A stretch of DNA of 64,000 bases from CAIZWU01 sp942492905 (GCA_942492905.1 OW818657.1:4278001-4342000), one strand, 5' to 3'. Shown: positions 8,059 through 17,395, numbered from the stretch's first letter. The notes: generated by a model not told the origin, from the letters alone. Made by a program: numbers and translations.

Positions 8059-8760
8059 ATGATAGATCAGACGATGCTCCAAGTCGAGGGACTCACCAAA
8101 TCCTATCCGTCCGCCCACCGGGAAGCGCTCACCGTGCTGAAAGCTGTGGATTTTTCCCTCTCCGCCGGAGACAGCCTCGCCATTGTGGGGCCCAGCGGCA
8201 GTGGCAAAACGACCCTGCTGGGACTCTGTGCCGGCCTCGACCGGCCCAGCAGCGGCACCGTTTCCATCGCGGGCACCTCCATCGGCGGGCTGACCGAGGA
8301 CCAGCGGGCGGCGGTGCGGAATGCGCACGTCGGATTTGTCTTCCAGAATTTCCAACTGATCCCCACCCTGACCGCCCTGGAGAATGTGATGGTCCCGCTG
8401 GAACTGCGCGGGGAAAACGGGCCCGCCCGGGAAGCGGAAGCCCTTGCCCTGCTCGACCGGGTGGGATTGGGAGAACGCAGCGACCATTACCCGATCCAAC
8501 TTTCCGGCGGGGAACAGCAGCGGGTGGCCCTCGCCCGGGCGTTTATCAATCAGCCCAAAATCCTCTTCTGTGATGAACCCACGGGCAATCTTGACGGCGA
8601 CACCGCCCACCGGATTGTGGATCTGATCTTCGGATTGAACCGCGAAAAAGGCACCACCCTGGTGCTGGTGACGCACGATGCCGAACTGGCGGCGCGTTGT
8701 GGCCGGACCCTCCGGCTCAAAAACGGCATGGTCGTGCCCGAAGCTGCTCCGTCCGCATGA
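8059..8760 (+). CDS. ybbA: ABC transporter ATP-binding protein YbbA (LolD-like)
   Basis: A 233-residue ATPase of the LolD/MacB/YbbA branch. Walker A is GPSGSGKT (44-51), Q-loop Gln96, signature LSGGEQQ (148-154), Walker B ILFCDEPTGNLD (168-179) and H-loop VTHD. It energises a MacB-fold mechanotransmission complex rather than classical import. It overlaps the permease gene by 4 bp (ATGA), showing translational coupling. The ATG at 8059 is chosen because the longer frame to 7879 overlaps tesA and adds no family sequence. In characterised systems YbbA-YbbP works near TesA on periplasmic lipid-like substrates; here that is inferred from synteny. Confidence 0.9.
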   Translation: MIDQTMLQVEGLTKSYPSAHREALTVLKAVDFSLSAGDSLAIVGPSGSGKTTLLGLCAGLDRPSSGTVSIAGTSIGGLTEDQRAAVRNAHVGFVFQNFQLIPTLTALENVMVPLELRGENGPAREAEALALLDRVGLGERSDHYPIQLSGGEQQRVALARAFINQPKILFCDEPTGNLDGDTAHRIVDLIFGLNREKGTTLVLVTHDAELAARCGRTLRLKNGMVVPEAAPSA

Positions 8761-11324
8761 GTGCCCGCCCGCCCCTTCCCTCCCCCTCCGGCAGCCTGCG
8801 GTTTATCCTGAAAATGGCGTGGCGCGACAGCCGGGCTTCCCGCCGAAAACTCCTTCTGTTTTCCCTTTCTATTGTGCTGGGCGTCGCCGCGCTGGTGGCG
8901 ATCGGTTCCGTGGGGGAAAACCTGCGCACCGCCATCGACAAGGAAGCGCGGGGCCTGCTGGGGGCGGACTTGGAAGTGTCCTCCCGCAGCAAACTCACGC
9001 CCGAGGCGCAGACGTTTCTCGATGCCCTCGGCGGCAAACAGGCCCGGGAAGTCAGTTTTCCCAGCATGGTGGTCTTTCCGTCGGCGGAGGGCCAGACACG
9101 GCTGGTGACCCTGCGGGGAATGGAGGGCGCCTACCCTTTCTACGGCAGCTTCCTGACTGATCCCCCGGAAGCGGCCGGACGTGTGGCCGCCGGGGAACCG
9201 GTGGTGGTGCTGGAGGAAACGCTGCTCAGCCAGTTTGGATTGAAACCGGGAGATCCCGTCAAACTGGGCACCGGCACCTTCGCGGTGGCGGGCGGTTTGA
9301 AAAAAATCCCGGGCGACTCCACCGGTCTGACCGCGATGTCACCGCGGGTGATTCTGCCGATGAACCAACTGGAAACGGCCGGCCTGCTGGGGGCTGGCAG
9401 CCTGGTGCGGCACCGGGCGTTTTTTCAATTTCCGGAAGGCTTTGATGTGGAACGTCAGGTGCGGGACCTGAAAACCCGTTTCCGTGAATTGAACCTGAAC
9501 ACCGACACCGTGGCCGAACGGAAAAGGGGTTTGGGCCGGGCGGTGGAAAGTGTGGATGCCTTTTTGAGTCTGGTGGGATTCATCGCCTTGTTTCTGGGCG
9601 CCATCGGGGTGGCCAGTGCCATGCATGTGTATGTCAGGCAGAAACTCACCACTGTCGCCGTGCTGCGCTGCCTGGGGGCCTCGGCCTGGCAGGGATTTGC
9701 GGTCTATCTGGTGCAGGGCCTCGGCATCGGGATCGCCGGGGCGACGGTGGGCACCACCCTGGGCGTGGCCTTGCAGCAAGCCTTGCCCTGGGTGGCCAAA
9801 CGCTGGTTGCCTTTTGACGTGGATTTTGCAGTTTCCTGGCTGCAAGTGGGCCAGGGTTTCTTCGCCGGCGTGGTGATCTGTGTGTTATTCACCCTGATCC
9901 CGCTGCTGGCAGTGAGGCGGGTCACCCCGCTGACTGCCCTGCGTTCCAGCTTGGGAGAAGGGACCGGTCGGCCGGACCCGCTGCGATGGCTGTTGTGGCT
10001 GGCCATTGCGGGGGCCGTCACGGCCTTCGCGATCCAGCAAACGCCGCGATGGCAGGTGGGCGTGGGTTTTACGGTGGCCCTGCTGCTGGCTTTTGCGGTG
10101 CTGACCGCCCTTGCCAGGCTGACCGCCTGGGCGGCGCGGAAGTTCTTCCCCTCCCGCGCTCCCTATGTCTGGCGCCAGGGCGTAGCCAATCTGCACCGTC
10201 CGCAAAACCGCACCGTGCTGCTGCTGCTCTCGCTCGGGCTGGGCACGTTTTTGATTGTCACCATGGCCCTGACCCGGGCCACCCTGCTCGCGCAAATCTC
10301 CGGCACTGGCTCGGGGGAACGCCCCAACCTGCTGTTCTTCGACATCCAGAACGACCAAATCACCGAGCTCGAAAAAGCGTTGAATTCGGAAGCCGCCCCG
10401 CTCCTCGCGAAGGCCCCGATCGTGACCATGAAGCTCAGCCATTACAAGGGCCGTCCCATTGCCGAGGTGGCCAAAGACAAAAGTCTGAACCTGCCCGCCT
10501 GGACGCTGCGCCGGGAATACCGGTCCACTTTCCGCAGCACCCTGACCACGACCGAAAAAGTGACGGCCGGCACCTTCACCGGCAAGGTGGAAGCGGGAAC
10601 CGAGCCCATCCCGGTGTCCCTGGAACAGGGCCTCGCGAAGGAGATGCAACTCTCCCTGGGCGATTTGTTGGAATTTGATGTCCAAGGCGTGCCGCTCAAG
10701 GCGCAGGTGACCAGTCTGCGCGAGGTGGAGTGGCGGCGCATGGAGCCTAACTTCTTCTTTTTATTCCCGGAAGGCATTCTGGAGGGGGCGCCCAACTTCT
10801 ACATCGCGGCCACCCGGGCGGGCAATGCCGCCGATTCCGCCAGGATCCAGCAAGCGGTGGTGACGGCCCTGCCCAACGTCTCCGCCATCGATCTCGGGCT
10901 GGTGCTGGAGACCTTGGACCAGATCTTTTCCCGCGTCCAACTGGTGGTGCAATTGATGGCGCTCTTTACGGTCTTCACGGGCGTGATCGTGCTGGCCGGA
11001 GCTGTCCTGGGCGGGCGGTTTCAACGCCTGCGCGAAACCGTGCTCCTCCGGACCCTCGGAGCCAGCCGCCGGCAGCTGGTCTGGATTCAGCTGGTGGAAT
11101 ACGGAATTCTCGGCCTCCTCGGCGCCGCCGTGGGCTGCGGGTTGGCGGTGATCGCCAATGCCGCCCTCGCCCGTTGGGTCTTCCAGACCGCTCCGGTATT
11201 CGAGCCGCTGACGCTGGGGCTGGCCACTTTGGCGGTGACTGCCATTACTTTGTTCACCGGTTGGCTCGCAAATCGCAGTATTATGGACCATCCCCCCTTG
11301 GAAATTCTGCGGGAGGAAACCTGA
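8757..11324 (+). CDS. ybbP: FtsX-like permease YbbP
   Basis: An 855-residue permease with two FtsX-type membrane modules. TM1 (about residues 28-45) follows a cytoplasmic start with the FILKMAWRDSRASRRKLLLF element typical of YbbP. A large periplasmic domain follows, then TMs around 270-460, then a second periplasmic domain and a C-terminal block of three TMs ending in DHPPLEILREE. Length is close to that of E. coli YbbP (about 800). Its start overlaps the ybbA stop (ATGA), so the two form one complex-encoding operon. The next gene (importer ATPase) begins 16 bp downstream and may be co-transcribed. Confidence 0.88.
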   Translation: MSARPPLPSPSGSLRFILKMAWRDSRASRRKLLLFSLSIVLGVAALVAIGSVGENLRTAIDKEARGLLGADLEVSSRSKLTPEAQTFLDALGGKQAREVSFPSMVVFPSAEGQTRLVTLRGMEGAYPFYGSFLTDPPEAAGRVAAGEPVVVLEETLLSQFGLKPGDPVKLGTGTFAVAGGLKKIPGDSTGLTAMSPRVILPMNQLETAGLLGAGSLVRHRAFFQFPEGFDVERQVRDLKTRFRELNLNTDTVAERKRGLGRAVESVDAFLSLVGFIALFLGAIGVASAMHVYVRQKLTTVAVLRCLGASAWQGFAVYLVQGLGIGIAGATVGTTLGVALQQALPWVAKRWLPFDVDFAVSWLQVGQGFFAGVVICVLFTLIPLLAVRRVTPLTALRSSLGEGTGRPDPLRWLLWLAIAGAVTAFAIQQTPRWQVGVGFTVALLLAFAVLTALARLTAWAARKFFPSRAPYVWRQGVANLHRPQNRTVLLLLSLGLGTFLIVTMALTRATLLAQISGTGSGERPNLLFFDIQNDQITELEKALNSEAAPLLAKAPIVTMKLSHYKGRPIAEVAKDKSLNLPAWTLRREYRSTFRSTLTTTEKVTAGTFTGKVEAGTEPIPVSLEQGLAKEMQLSLGDLLEFDVQGVPLKAQVTSLREVEWRRMEPNFFFLFPEGILEGAPNFYIAATRAGNAADSARIQQAVVTALPNVSAIDLGLVLETLDQIFSRVQLVVQLMALFTVFTGVIVLAGAVLGGRFQRLRETVLLRTLGASRRQLVWIQLVEYGILGLLGAAVGCGLAVIANAALARWVFQTAPVFEPLTLGLATLAVTAITLFTGWLANRSIMDHPPLEILREET

Positions 11325-11340
11325 GACCACGCTTCACTCC

Positions 11341-12243
11341 ATGCCTGCCGACGTTGCCGATTACACCCTCCAGTCCCCGGAAACCGCCGCCCGCTTCGCC
11401 CGCATCCGCCAACGGGAGGTTATCCTGAGCGTGCAGGATCTGAAAAAATCCTTTGTCACCAACGGCACGGAACGGGTGGTGTTCGATCATCTCAGTTTCA
11501 ACGTCCACCGACGCGAATTCATCACGATCATTGGTCCCAGCGGCTGCGGGAAAAGCACTTTTATCCGCATCGCGGCCGGGCTGGACGAATCCAGCGGCGG
11601 GGCCATCCTGCTCAGCGGCAAGCCAGTGACCGGCCCGGGACCGGACCGCGGCATGGTCTTCCAAGGTTACACCCTGTTTCCCTGGCTCTCGGTAAAACGA
11701 AACGTGATGTTCGGCCTGCAAATGAAAGGGCGTAGCGATATAGAAGCCGAGGGTCTGGCGCGCCAATGGATTGCCATGGTCGGCCTTGAAAAATTCGAGG
11801 AATCCTACCCGCACGAACTCTCCGGCGGGATGAAACAGCGGGTCGCCATTGCCCGGGCTCTCGCCAACGAACCGCGGGTTCTCATCATGGACGAACCGTT
11901 CGGGGCGCTCGACTCGCAGACCCGCGCCAAAATGCAGGCCCATCTGATCGAGATCTGGAAAAAAGTCGATATCACGATCCTCTTCATTACCCACGATCTC
12001 GATGAAGCCATCCTGCTCTCCGACCGCGTCCTCGTCCTCGGCGTCAATCCCGGAGGACTGGTGGAATTCATCGAAAATCCGGTGCCCCGGCCACGCAGCC
12101 CGAAGCAAATCACCGCCCCGGAATTCATCGCCCTGAAAGCGCGGCTCGACGAGCTGATTCATCCGCCCCAGCCGGAGGGAGAAGAGGAAATGCCGGTCCC
12201 TCCCATGGTGAAGCTCACCGTGGCCGGGGATGAAGTGGAATGA
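11341..12243 (+). CDS. ABC transporter ATP-binding protein, SsuB/TauB/NrtD type
   Basis: A 300-residue import ATPase. Walker A GPSGCGKST (65-73), Q-loop GMVFQGYTLFPWL (Gln108), signature LSGGMKQR (160-167), Walker B VLIMDEPFGALD (180-191) and H-loop ITHDLDEA. The FPWLSV segment and DEPFGALD are typical of nitrate/sulfonate/taurine ATPases. Its natural partner is the permease at 6309-7322. The first 25 residues and the acidic tail (PEGEEEMPVPP) lie outside the core. It lies 16 bp after ybbP on the same strand, so the importer genes flank the tesA/ybbAP set. Confidence 0.87.
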   Translation: MPADVADYTLQSPETAARFARIRQREVILSVQDLKKSFVTNGTERVVFDHLSFNVHRREFITIIGPSGCGKSTFIRIAAGLDESSGGAILLSGKPVTGPGPDRGMVFQGYTLFPWLSVKRNVMFGLQMKGRSDIEAEGLARQWIAMVGLEKFEESYPHELSGGMKQRVAIARALANEPRVLIMDEPFGALDSQTRAKMQAHLIEIWKKVDITILFITHDLDEAILLSDRVLVLGVNPGGLVEFIENPVPRPRSPKQITAPEFIALKARLDELIHPPQPEGEEEMPVPPMVKLTVAGDEVE

Positions 12244-12270
12244 GCCTTGCCTTCTTGGGCACCGGTTGGT

Positions 12271-12642
12271 TCAGCCTTTATTTTTTTCCTTGGGAGCCCA
12301 CCAGGCAATGGAAGCCAGCGTGGTCTGTTCCCCAAAAACGTGCCGGGCCGCCCGGAGGCTGAGATCCATCGCCGCCGCCTGCAAACCCAAGGCAAACACG
12401 AGGGCGAACCCGCCGACTTTGTTGATTTTCCAAGTATAAAGCAGGAAAAGCAGGCAGCCGATTCCCACGGGCATCGCATAATTCAAGGCTTTCACGACCG
12501 CCAATTCCGACTCTGCCGGGGCCAGCGAGGCCCCTTGAATCTGCTCCGCAATTTCCCCGTAAAACCGGGCATAAAGAGCCAGCAGAACTTGGCATCCCGC
12601 ACATCCCACCGCCGTCCAGTAAAGGAAATATTTAAATTGCAT
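12271..12642 (-). CDS. Small integral membrane protein, unknown function
   Basis: A 123-residue protein with likely membrane helices at about 7-27 (YWTAVGCAGCQVLLALYARF), 57-72 (PVGIGCLLFLLYTW) and 77-97 (GGFALVFALGLQAAAM), and a basic tail (PKEKNKG). I do not recognise a family. The start ATG at 12642 has one of the best ribosome binding sites in the window (AAAGGAG about 6-12 bases upstream) and a plausible promoter. It is convergent with the importer ATPase gene, with 27 bp between them. Confidence 0.6.
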   Translation of the reverse strand: MQFKYFLYWTAVGCAGCQVLLALYARFYGEIAEQIQGASLAPAESELAVVKALNYAMPVGIGCLLFLLYTWKINKVGGFALVFALGLQAAAMDLSLRAARHVFGEQTTLASIAWWAPKEKNKG

Positions 12643-12660
12643 GGCTCTCTCCTTTTATGG

Positions 12661-12688
12661 AAATTACAGCCCATTCCATTTTTTTCAA
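12661..12688 (-). promoter_or_regulatory. Candidate promoter for the small membrane protein
   Basis: Minus-strand TTGAAA (12688-12683) and TAATTT (12666-12661) with a 16-bp spacer, in an AT-rich gap between the photolyase stop and the small gene. The -10-like box is 18 bp before the ATG. The match is moderate. Confidence 0.35.
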
Positions 12689-12746
12689 TAAAAACCCTCA
12701 GATTTAACACAAAACGTCCCCGCCCGGAGCCAAGCCATTTTTGCCC

Positions 12747-14174
12747 CTACCGGTCCGCCCGGTGCCGCTTGAAGAACGCGAGGGTCTTCTCCCTTTCCTC
12801 GGCATGATTCACCATGGGTTCCGGATATTCCCGGTTGGTTTTGAACAGGGAGCCGGGGGCGGGTGGTTCCAGCAGCATCGCCGTCGGGACGTTTTTCAAT
12901 TCCGGCACCCAGCGGCGGATGTAGTCCCCCTTGGGATCGTAGGATTTGGTCTGCGACCACGGGTTTTGGATGCGGAAATAGGGGGCGGCATCGGCTCCCG
13001 TCCCGGCACTCCATTGCCACCCCCCGTTGTTGCTGGCGATCTCGCCATCGATCAGGGATTGCATAAAATACTGCTCCCCCAGCCGCCAGTCGATCCGCAG
13101 ATCCTTGGTGAGAAACATCGCGGTGATCATGCGCACCCGGTTGTGCATCTGTCCGGTTTCCCGCAGCTCGCGCATCCCGGCATCCACGATGGGGAAACCG
13201 GTGAGCCCATCCTTCCAACGCTGCAGGGCCTCGTCATCGTAGTTCCAAGGCAACCCGCGCCACTGGGCATCGAATTCCTGCTCCAGCACCTCCGGAAAGT
13301 GCCACAGCAGCTGCATGTAAAACTCACGCCACGCCAACTCGCTGATATAAGTCTGGCAGCTCTTCCGGATGGCGGCATCGCCAGTTTCCGCCATCAGGGC
13401 CACCACCCGATGATAAAGTTCCCTCACCGAGAGGGTGCCCATCCGCAGGTCAGGCGAGAGCCTTGAGGTGGTCGGCCCCAGCGGCGTATTCCGGGTTTCG
13501 GCATAATGGGGAATCACGTGCGTGAGAGCCCGTTTCATGCGCTGGCGGGCGGCGCGTTCGCCGGCCTCCGGCAGGACACATCCGGAGGCTGGCAGTCCCC
13601 AGGTGGCGGAGTTTGGACAGGTCCCGGACGGCAGATGGCCCACGGTGGAAACGAAGCGCGTCACCGCCGGAAGCACCATCGGTTTCGGCAACGATTCCCA
13701 GTTCCGCCGGTAAGGCGTAAAGACCCGGTAGGGTTTGGCGGCGCCGGTCAGCACTTCATCCCGCTCATGCATCACCACGTCCTTGAATCCCCGTACCTCC
13801 ACCCCAAGGGCGCGGCCGCGCGCCTCAAGGGCGGCTTCCACTTTTTGTCCGAAGGGATCCGGATCTTTGTTATAATAAACCGCTTCCGCCCCGGTTTCAC
13901 GGATCAGCCGCTCCAATTCCTCCACCGCTCCGCCCTGCCGGAAAATCAGCCGCCCTCCGGCGGCGGCGATATTTTTTTCCAAGGACTCCAGACAACCGGC
14001 CAAAAATTCCTGCCGGGCCGGGCCGGTCCATGCGTGCTGCCCCTTCCATGCACTCAGCACATAAACCGGCACCACTTCCCCCGCTGTCTGCGACGCGGCG
14101 TGCAACGCGGTATTGTCCGTCAGCCGCAGATCGCGGCGGAACCAATGAATGACCCGGGCATAGTTTTTCGACAT
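12747..14174 (-). CDS. phr: Deoxyribodipyrimidine photolyase (class I CPD photolyase/cryptochrome family)
   Basis: A 475-residue flavoprotein that uses blue light to split cyclobutane pyrimidine dimers. The N-terminal antenna domain starts IHWFRRDLRLTDNTAL. The C-terminal FAD domain contains TSRLSPDLRMGTLSV, WREFYMQLLWHFP, TGFPIVDAGMREL, the conserved NNGGWQWSAGTGADAAPYF and PKGDYIRRWVPEL. The length equals the usual size for the family. ATG at 14174 fits the N-terminal beta strand. The upstream glycerate kinase gene is insulated by a terminator, so it is probably transcribed alone. Confidence 0.93.
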   Translation of the reverse strand: MSKNYARVIHWFRRDLRLTDNTALHAASQTAGEVVPVYVLSAWKGQHAWTGPARQEFLAGCLESLEKNIAAAGGRLIFRQGGAVEELERLIRETGAEAVYYNKDPDPFGQKVEAALEARGRALGVEVRGFKDVVMHERDEVLTGAAKPYRVFTPYRRNWESLPKPMVLPAVTRFVSTVGHLPSGTCPNSATWGLPASGCVLPEAGERAARQRMKRALTHVIPHYAETRNTPLGPTTSRLSPDLRMGTLSVRELYHRVVALMAETGDAAIRKSCQTYISELAWREFYMQLLWHFPEVLEQEFDAQWRGLPWNYDDEALQRWKDGLTGFPIVDAGMRELRETGQMHNRVRMITAMFLTKDLRIDWRLGEQYFMQSLIDGEIASNNGGWQWSAGTGADAAPYFRIQNPWSQTKSYDPKGDYIRRWVPELKNVPTAMLLEPPAPGSLFKTNREYPEPMVNHAEEREKTLAFFKRHRADR

Positions 14175-14210
14175 CGCCGGTGACTACGATCCTCCTCCGG
14201 TCCGCGCTCT

Positions 14211-14238
14211 GAAAAAATTACCGGGCCGCAAGGCCCGG
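14211..14238 (-). terminator. Rho-independent terminator after glycerate kinase
   Basis: On the minus strand a CCGGGCC-TTGC-GGCCCGG hairpin (14238-14221) is followed by TAATTTTTT. It begins 13 bp downstream of the glycerate kinase stop (14252) and precedes the photolyase start. Confidence 0.8.
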
Positions 14239-14251
14239 CGGACCCCGGACC

Positions 14252-15391
14252 TCATGACATGATGGACTCAAAAACCGGGCGGCTGCCGGAAATGGCGGAA
14301 GCCACCGCCTTGGCAGGATTCGCGAGGGCGTAGGAAAGTGTTTCCGGAGTGCAGGCCCGGATCAGGGCATGGAACCGGGTCTTCAAGGCATGCTCCGCGG
14401 CCGGGTCCACCATGCCGCCGATGGCGACCACGGGTTTGCCCAGACGCCGCGCCATCTCCGCCACCCGGGCCGGCCCTTTGCCATGCATGGTCTGCGCATC
14501 CAGACAGCCTTCCCCCGTAATGACCAAGTCCGCACTGCGCACCGCCGCTTCCAATCCAGTGACCTCGGCGACGAGATCAAAACCCGGCTGGGTGGAAGCC
14601 GCACAAAAACTCATCAAGCCAAAACCCAATCCGCCAGCCGCCCCTGCCCCGGGCTCCAAACGCCGGTCGATCCCCATTTCCCGGTGCACCAGATCCGCCA
14701 GATGCGCCAAGCCCGCCTCATATTGGGGAATACGCTCCAGCGTCACGCCCTTCTGCGGGCCATAAACCGCGGTGGCCCCTTCCGGACCCAGCAGCGGATT
14801 GGTCACGTCACACGCGGCCACCACCGCCGGCAACCCGTGATTGGCCGGCGGCAGGATGCGGGCGATTTCGGAAAGATTCGCCGGACACGGCACGAGGGGT
14901 TCACCCGCCTCATTGAGGAACTGATATCCCAGCGCCCAGGCCATGCCGCTGCCGCCATCATTGGTGGCACTGCCGCCGATCGCCACCACGAGGCGTTCCG
15001 CGCCCAGACTGATTGCCTTCCGCATCAACTGCCCCGTGCCCGCCGTATTGAACCGCCAGGGATTCCGGTGCGCGGGCGGCACCAGCTTGAGCCCCGAGGC
15101 TTCGCTCATTTCAATCACCGCCGTCCGCGTGGACGGCAGCATCGCAAAACCGGCCTGCACCGGCTCCCCGCGCGGCCCCGACACTTCGGCCGTATGCCAC
15201 TCCCCTCCCAAGGCCTCGCAGATCACCAGGGAGGTGCCTTCCCCCCCGTCGGCCATGGGGCGCAACAGGCACTGCGCCTGCGGCCAGATTTCCAGGACGC
15301 CCCCGGCCACCGCCGCACAGGCTTCGGCCGCAGTGAGCGTGCCTTTGAATTTATCGCAGGCGATCAAAACGACGGGAGCAGCAGCAGGCAT
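14252..15391 (-). CDS. Glycerate kinase (GckA/GarK family)
   Basis: A 379-residue glycerate kinase of the GarK/GlxK family, phosphorylating D-glycerate. Typical motifs: IACDKFKGTLTA at the start, PMADGGEGT, the glycine-rich VVAIGGSATNDGGSGM, VAACDVTNPLLG, the linked GPQKG, PGAGAAGGLGFGL and ITGEGCLDAQT. The family usually has 370-400 residues. The frame is open far upstream, over a neighbouring exporter operon, but the kinase begins at ATG 15391; codons before it do not resemble the family. It is divergent from the ABC-2 exporter operon. Confidence 0.9.
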   Translation of the reverse strand: MPAAAPVVLIACDKFKGTLTAAEACAAVAGGVLEIWPQAQCLLRPMADGGEGTSLVICEALGGEWHTAEVSGPRGEPVQAGFAMLPSTRTAVIEMSEASGLKLVPPAHRNPWRFNTAGTGQLMRKAISLGAERLVVAIGGSATNDGGSGMAWALGYQFLNEAGEPLVPCPANLSEIARILPPANHGLPAVVAACDVTNPLLGPEGATAVYGPQKGVTLERIPQYEAGLAHLADLVHREMGIDRRLEPGAGAAGGLGFGLMSFCAASTQPGFDLVAEVTGLEAAVRSADLVITGEGCLDAQTMHGKGPARVAEMARRLGKPVVAIGGMVDPAAEHALKTRFHALIRACTPETLSYALANPAKAVASAISGSRPVFESIMS

Positions 15392-15423
15392 GGCAATAAA
15401 AAAGGGGGGGAGGAATCTTGCGC

Positions 15424-15447
15424 AGTGTGGCCGCCGGGCCTCACACT
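15424..15447. other. Hairpin in the divergent region between glycerate kinase and exporter operon
   Basis: AGTGTGGCC (15424-15432) can pair with GGCC-T-CACACT (ending 15447) around a GCCG loop with one bulged base. It lies in the leader of glycerate kinase. It has no T-run in either direction, so it is more likely a regulatory or protein-binding structure than a terminator, if it is functional at all. Confidence 0.25.
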
Positions 15448-15568
15448 TGTCAATGCAGACTAAGCTAAGGTCCGGCCACGCTGAACATAAAAAATACGCC
15501 GGTTTCCGAACGGGCTTGCCCTTGCCCGCACAATCGATAGCCTCCCCCCTCCCGCTTCCTTCCTGACA

Positions 15569-16450
15569 ATGTCCACCGTTCCCGCCGTTTCCATCCAAAA
15601 CCTCACGCGCGTCTTCCGGCTCCCCACCCTGCGCCGGGAGTCGGTGACGGCCGTCGATGACATCTCCTTCGACATTGCGCCCGGGCAGATCTACGGGCTG
15701 ATCGGTCCCAACGGCTCCGGCAAAAGCACTACCATGAAGGTGCTGCTCGGCCTGCTGCGCGCCACCAAGGGAAAATGTGCCATCTTCGGGCGCGATTCCG
15801 CCCGGGTCGACAGCCGGGAAGAAGTGGGGTTCCTGCCGGAGAATCCCTACTTTTACCGCCACCTCACCGGCCGGGAAACCCTCGCCTTCTACGGTAAGCT
15901 GTGCGGGATCCGCGGAGCGCCCCTCAAAGAGCGCACCGCCGAACTGCTCGCCCTTGTGGAACTCGAACACGCCGCGGACCGCCGGCTCTCCAGTTATTCC
16001 AAAGGCATGCTCCAACGCATCGGACTGGCCCAGGCCATCATCCACCGGCCCCGGCTGGTCGTGCTGGACGAACCCACCGCCGGGGTGGACCCGGGCGGTT
16101 CCCGGAAAATCCGCGATCTCATCCTGACCCTCCGGACCCAGGGCATCACCGTCATCCTCTCCTCCCACCTGCTCGAACAGGTCCAGGAAGTCTGTGACCG
16201 GGTCGGCATCATTTATAAAGGAAAACTCGTCCGCGAAGGCCTCCTCTCCGACCTCATGAGCATCGAGGACCAGACGGAAATCCTCCTCCGGAATGCCACC
16301 CCGGAAGTCCTCGCCGCCGTCCGGGCCCTGATTGCCGGCCAGCACACCACCGAGCTCCTGCATCTCGGCAATCCCCGCACCACCCTCGAACGCCTCTTCC
16401 TGGACGTCACGGGCGGCTCGGCGGCAGATGCCCGCGAATACGTGAAATAA
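15569..16450 (+). CDS. ABC-2 type exporter ATP-binding protein
   Basis: A 293-residue ATPase of the ABC-2/CcmA branch. Walker A GPNGSGKST (46-54), the region GFLPENPYFYRHLTG replacing a classical Q-loop Gln with Glu, signature SYSKGMLQR (142-150), Walker B LVVLDEPTAGVDP (163-175) and the SSHLLEQVQ H-loop. The C-terminal 70 residues form the usual extension of exporters such as Gld/Nod/Yad types. The first gene of a compact operon: 6 bp separate it from the permease gene. The cargo is unknown. Confidence 0.88.
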   Translation: MSTVPAVSIQNLTRVFRLPTLRRESVTAVDDISFDIAPGQIYGLIGPNGSGKSTTMKVLLGLLRATKGKCAIFGRDSARVDSREEVGFLPENPYFYRHLTGRETLAFYGKLCGIRGAPLKERTAELLALVELEHAADRRLSSYSKGMLQRIGLAQAIIHRPRLVVLDEPTAGVDPGGSRKIRDLILTLRTQGITVILSSHLLEQVQEVCDRVGIIYKGKLVREGLLSDLMSIEDQTEILLRNATPEVLAAVRALIAGQHTTELLHLGNPRTTLERLFLDVTGGSAADAREYVK

Positions 16451-16456
16451 CAGCTT

Positions 16457-17395
16457 ATGGCGACGGCATCCCCTGACATCTCCCCCCCCGGCCCTTACCC
16501 CCGGCACCGGCGGTTCTCCCTGCCCAGGGTGCTCACGCTCGCTGGCGGCACCTTCACCCAACTGGTGCGCATGAAGGTCTTCTACTTCATGGCCCTCTTC
16601 GCCGTCGCTGTCATCGCGGCCAGTTTTGCCTTCGCGGACCTGCAGACGGATGGCCAGCTCAAGCTGCTCAAGGACGTCTCCCTCGCCAGCATGTCCCTCT
16701 TCAGCATGCTCTTCGCCATCGCCGGCACCGCCCTGCTCATCCCGCGCGATATCGAGGACCGCACCCTCTACACCATCCTCTGCAAACCCGTGCCCCGGCT
16801 GGAATATCTGCTCGGCAAACTGCTCGGCGTGGCCTTCCTCATCTTCATCTCGCTCATCCTCATGGATGTCCTCTTCAGCGCGGTGCTCTATCTCAAGGAA
16901 AAATCCATCATCGCCGAACAGATCAGCATCCTGCAAAACCGCCAGTTCGCCTCCCGCGAATTGCTGGAAGCCAATATCGCCGCGGTTTCCGATGCGGTCA
17001 CCGGCCAGGGCCTCACCTGGAATCTCCAAAATGGGGTGATCGCCATTTTCCTCAAAGCGATCGTTCTCACCGGCGTCACCCTGCTGGTGTCCACCTTCGC
17101 CAGTTCCACCATCTTCACCATCATGACCTCCCTCGCCATCATGGTGATCGGTCAGGCCCAGTCCATCGCCCGCGATGTTCTGCTGGGAGATGATGCCTCC
17201 CCGGTGCCCCGCCTGATTGCCGGGGGCATCTCCCTGCTGTTTCCTGACTTCAAAGGATTCGATATTGTAGATGCCGTCGTGACCGGCTCCGCGGTCCCTG
17301 CCCTCGTGATGGCCAAGATGGCCGGCCTGACGGTCGTCTATCTGGTGATCCACCTGATGGCCGCCTACGTGATCTTCTCCGACAAGGAACTGTAA
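16457..17395 (+). CDS. ABC-2 type exporter permease
   Basis: A 312-residue membrane protein, partner of the preceding ATPase. TM helices: about 38-60 (VFYFMALFAVAVIAASFAF), 80-95, then RDIEDRTLYTILCKPVPRLEYLLGKL, the conserved cytoplasmic element of ABC-2 permeases, then TMs near 120-140, 195-215, 220-240 and the C-terminal helix before FSDKEL. The long periplasmic loop (about 143-190) is Gln/Ser/Ala rich. Only 2 bp separate it from the next gene. Similar pairs export lipids, polysaccharides or Na+; no cargo signature is visible here. Confidence 0.85.
   Translation: MATASPDISPPGPYPRHRRFSLPRVLTLAGGTFTQLVRMKVFYFMALFAVAVIAASFAFADLQTDGQLKLLKDVSLASMSLFSMLFAIAGTALLIPRDIEDRTLYTILCKPVPRLEYLLGKLLGVAFLIFISLILMDVLFSAVLYLKEKSIIAEQISILQNRQFASRELLEANIAAVSDAVTGQGLTWNLQNGVIAIFLKAIVLTGVTLLVSTFASSTIFTIMTSLAIMVIGQAQSIARDVLLGDDASPVPRLIAGGISLLFPDFKGFDIVDAVVTGSAVPALVMAKMAGLTVVYLVIHLMAAYVIFSDKEL

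Noticed and set aside
14252..17353. A 1033-codon minus-strand frame
   Set aside because: Only the last 379 codons (glycerate kinase) match a family. The rest is antisense to the exporter operon and is a product of high GC.
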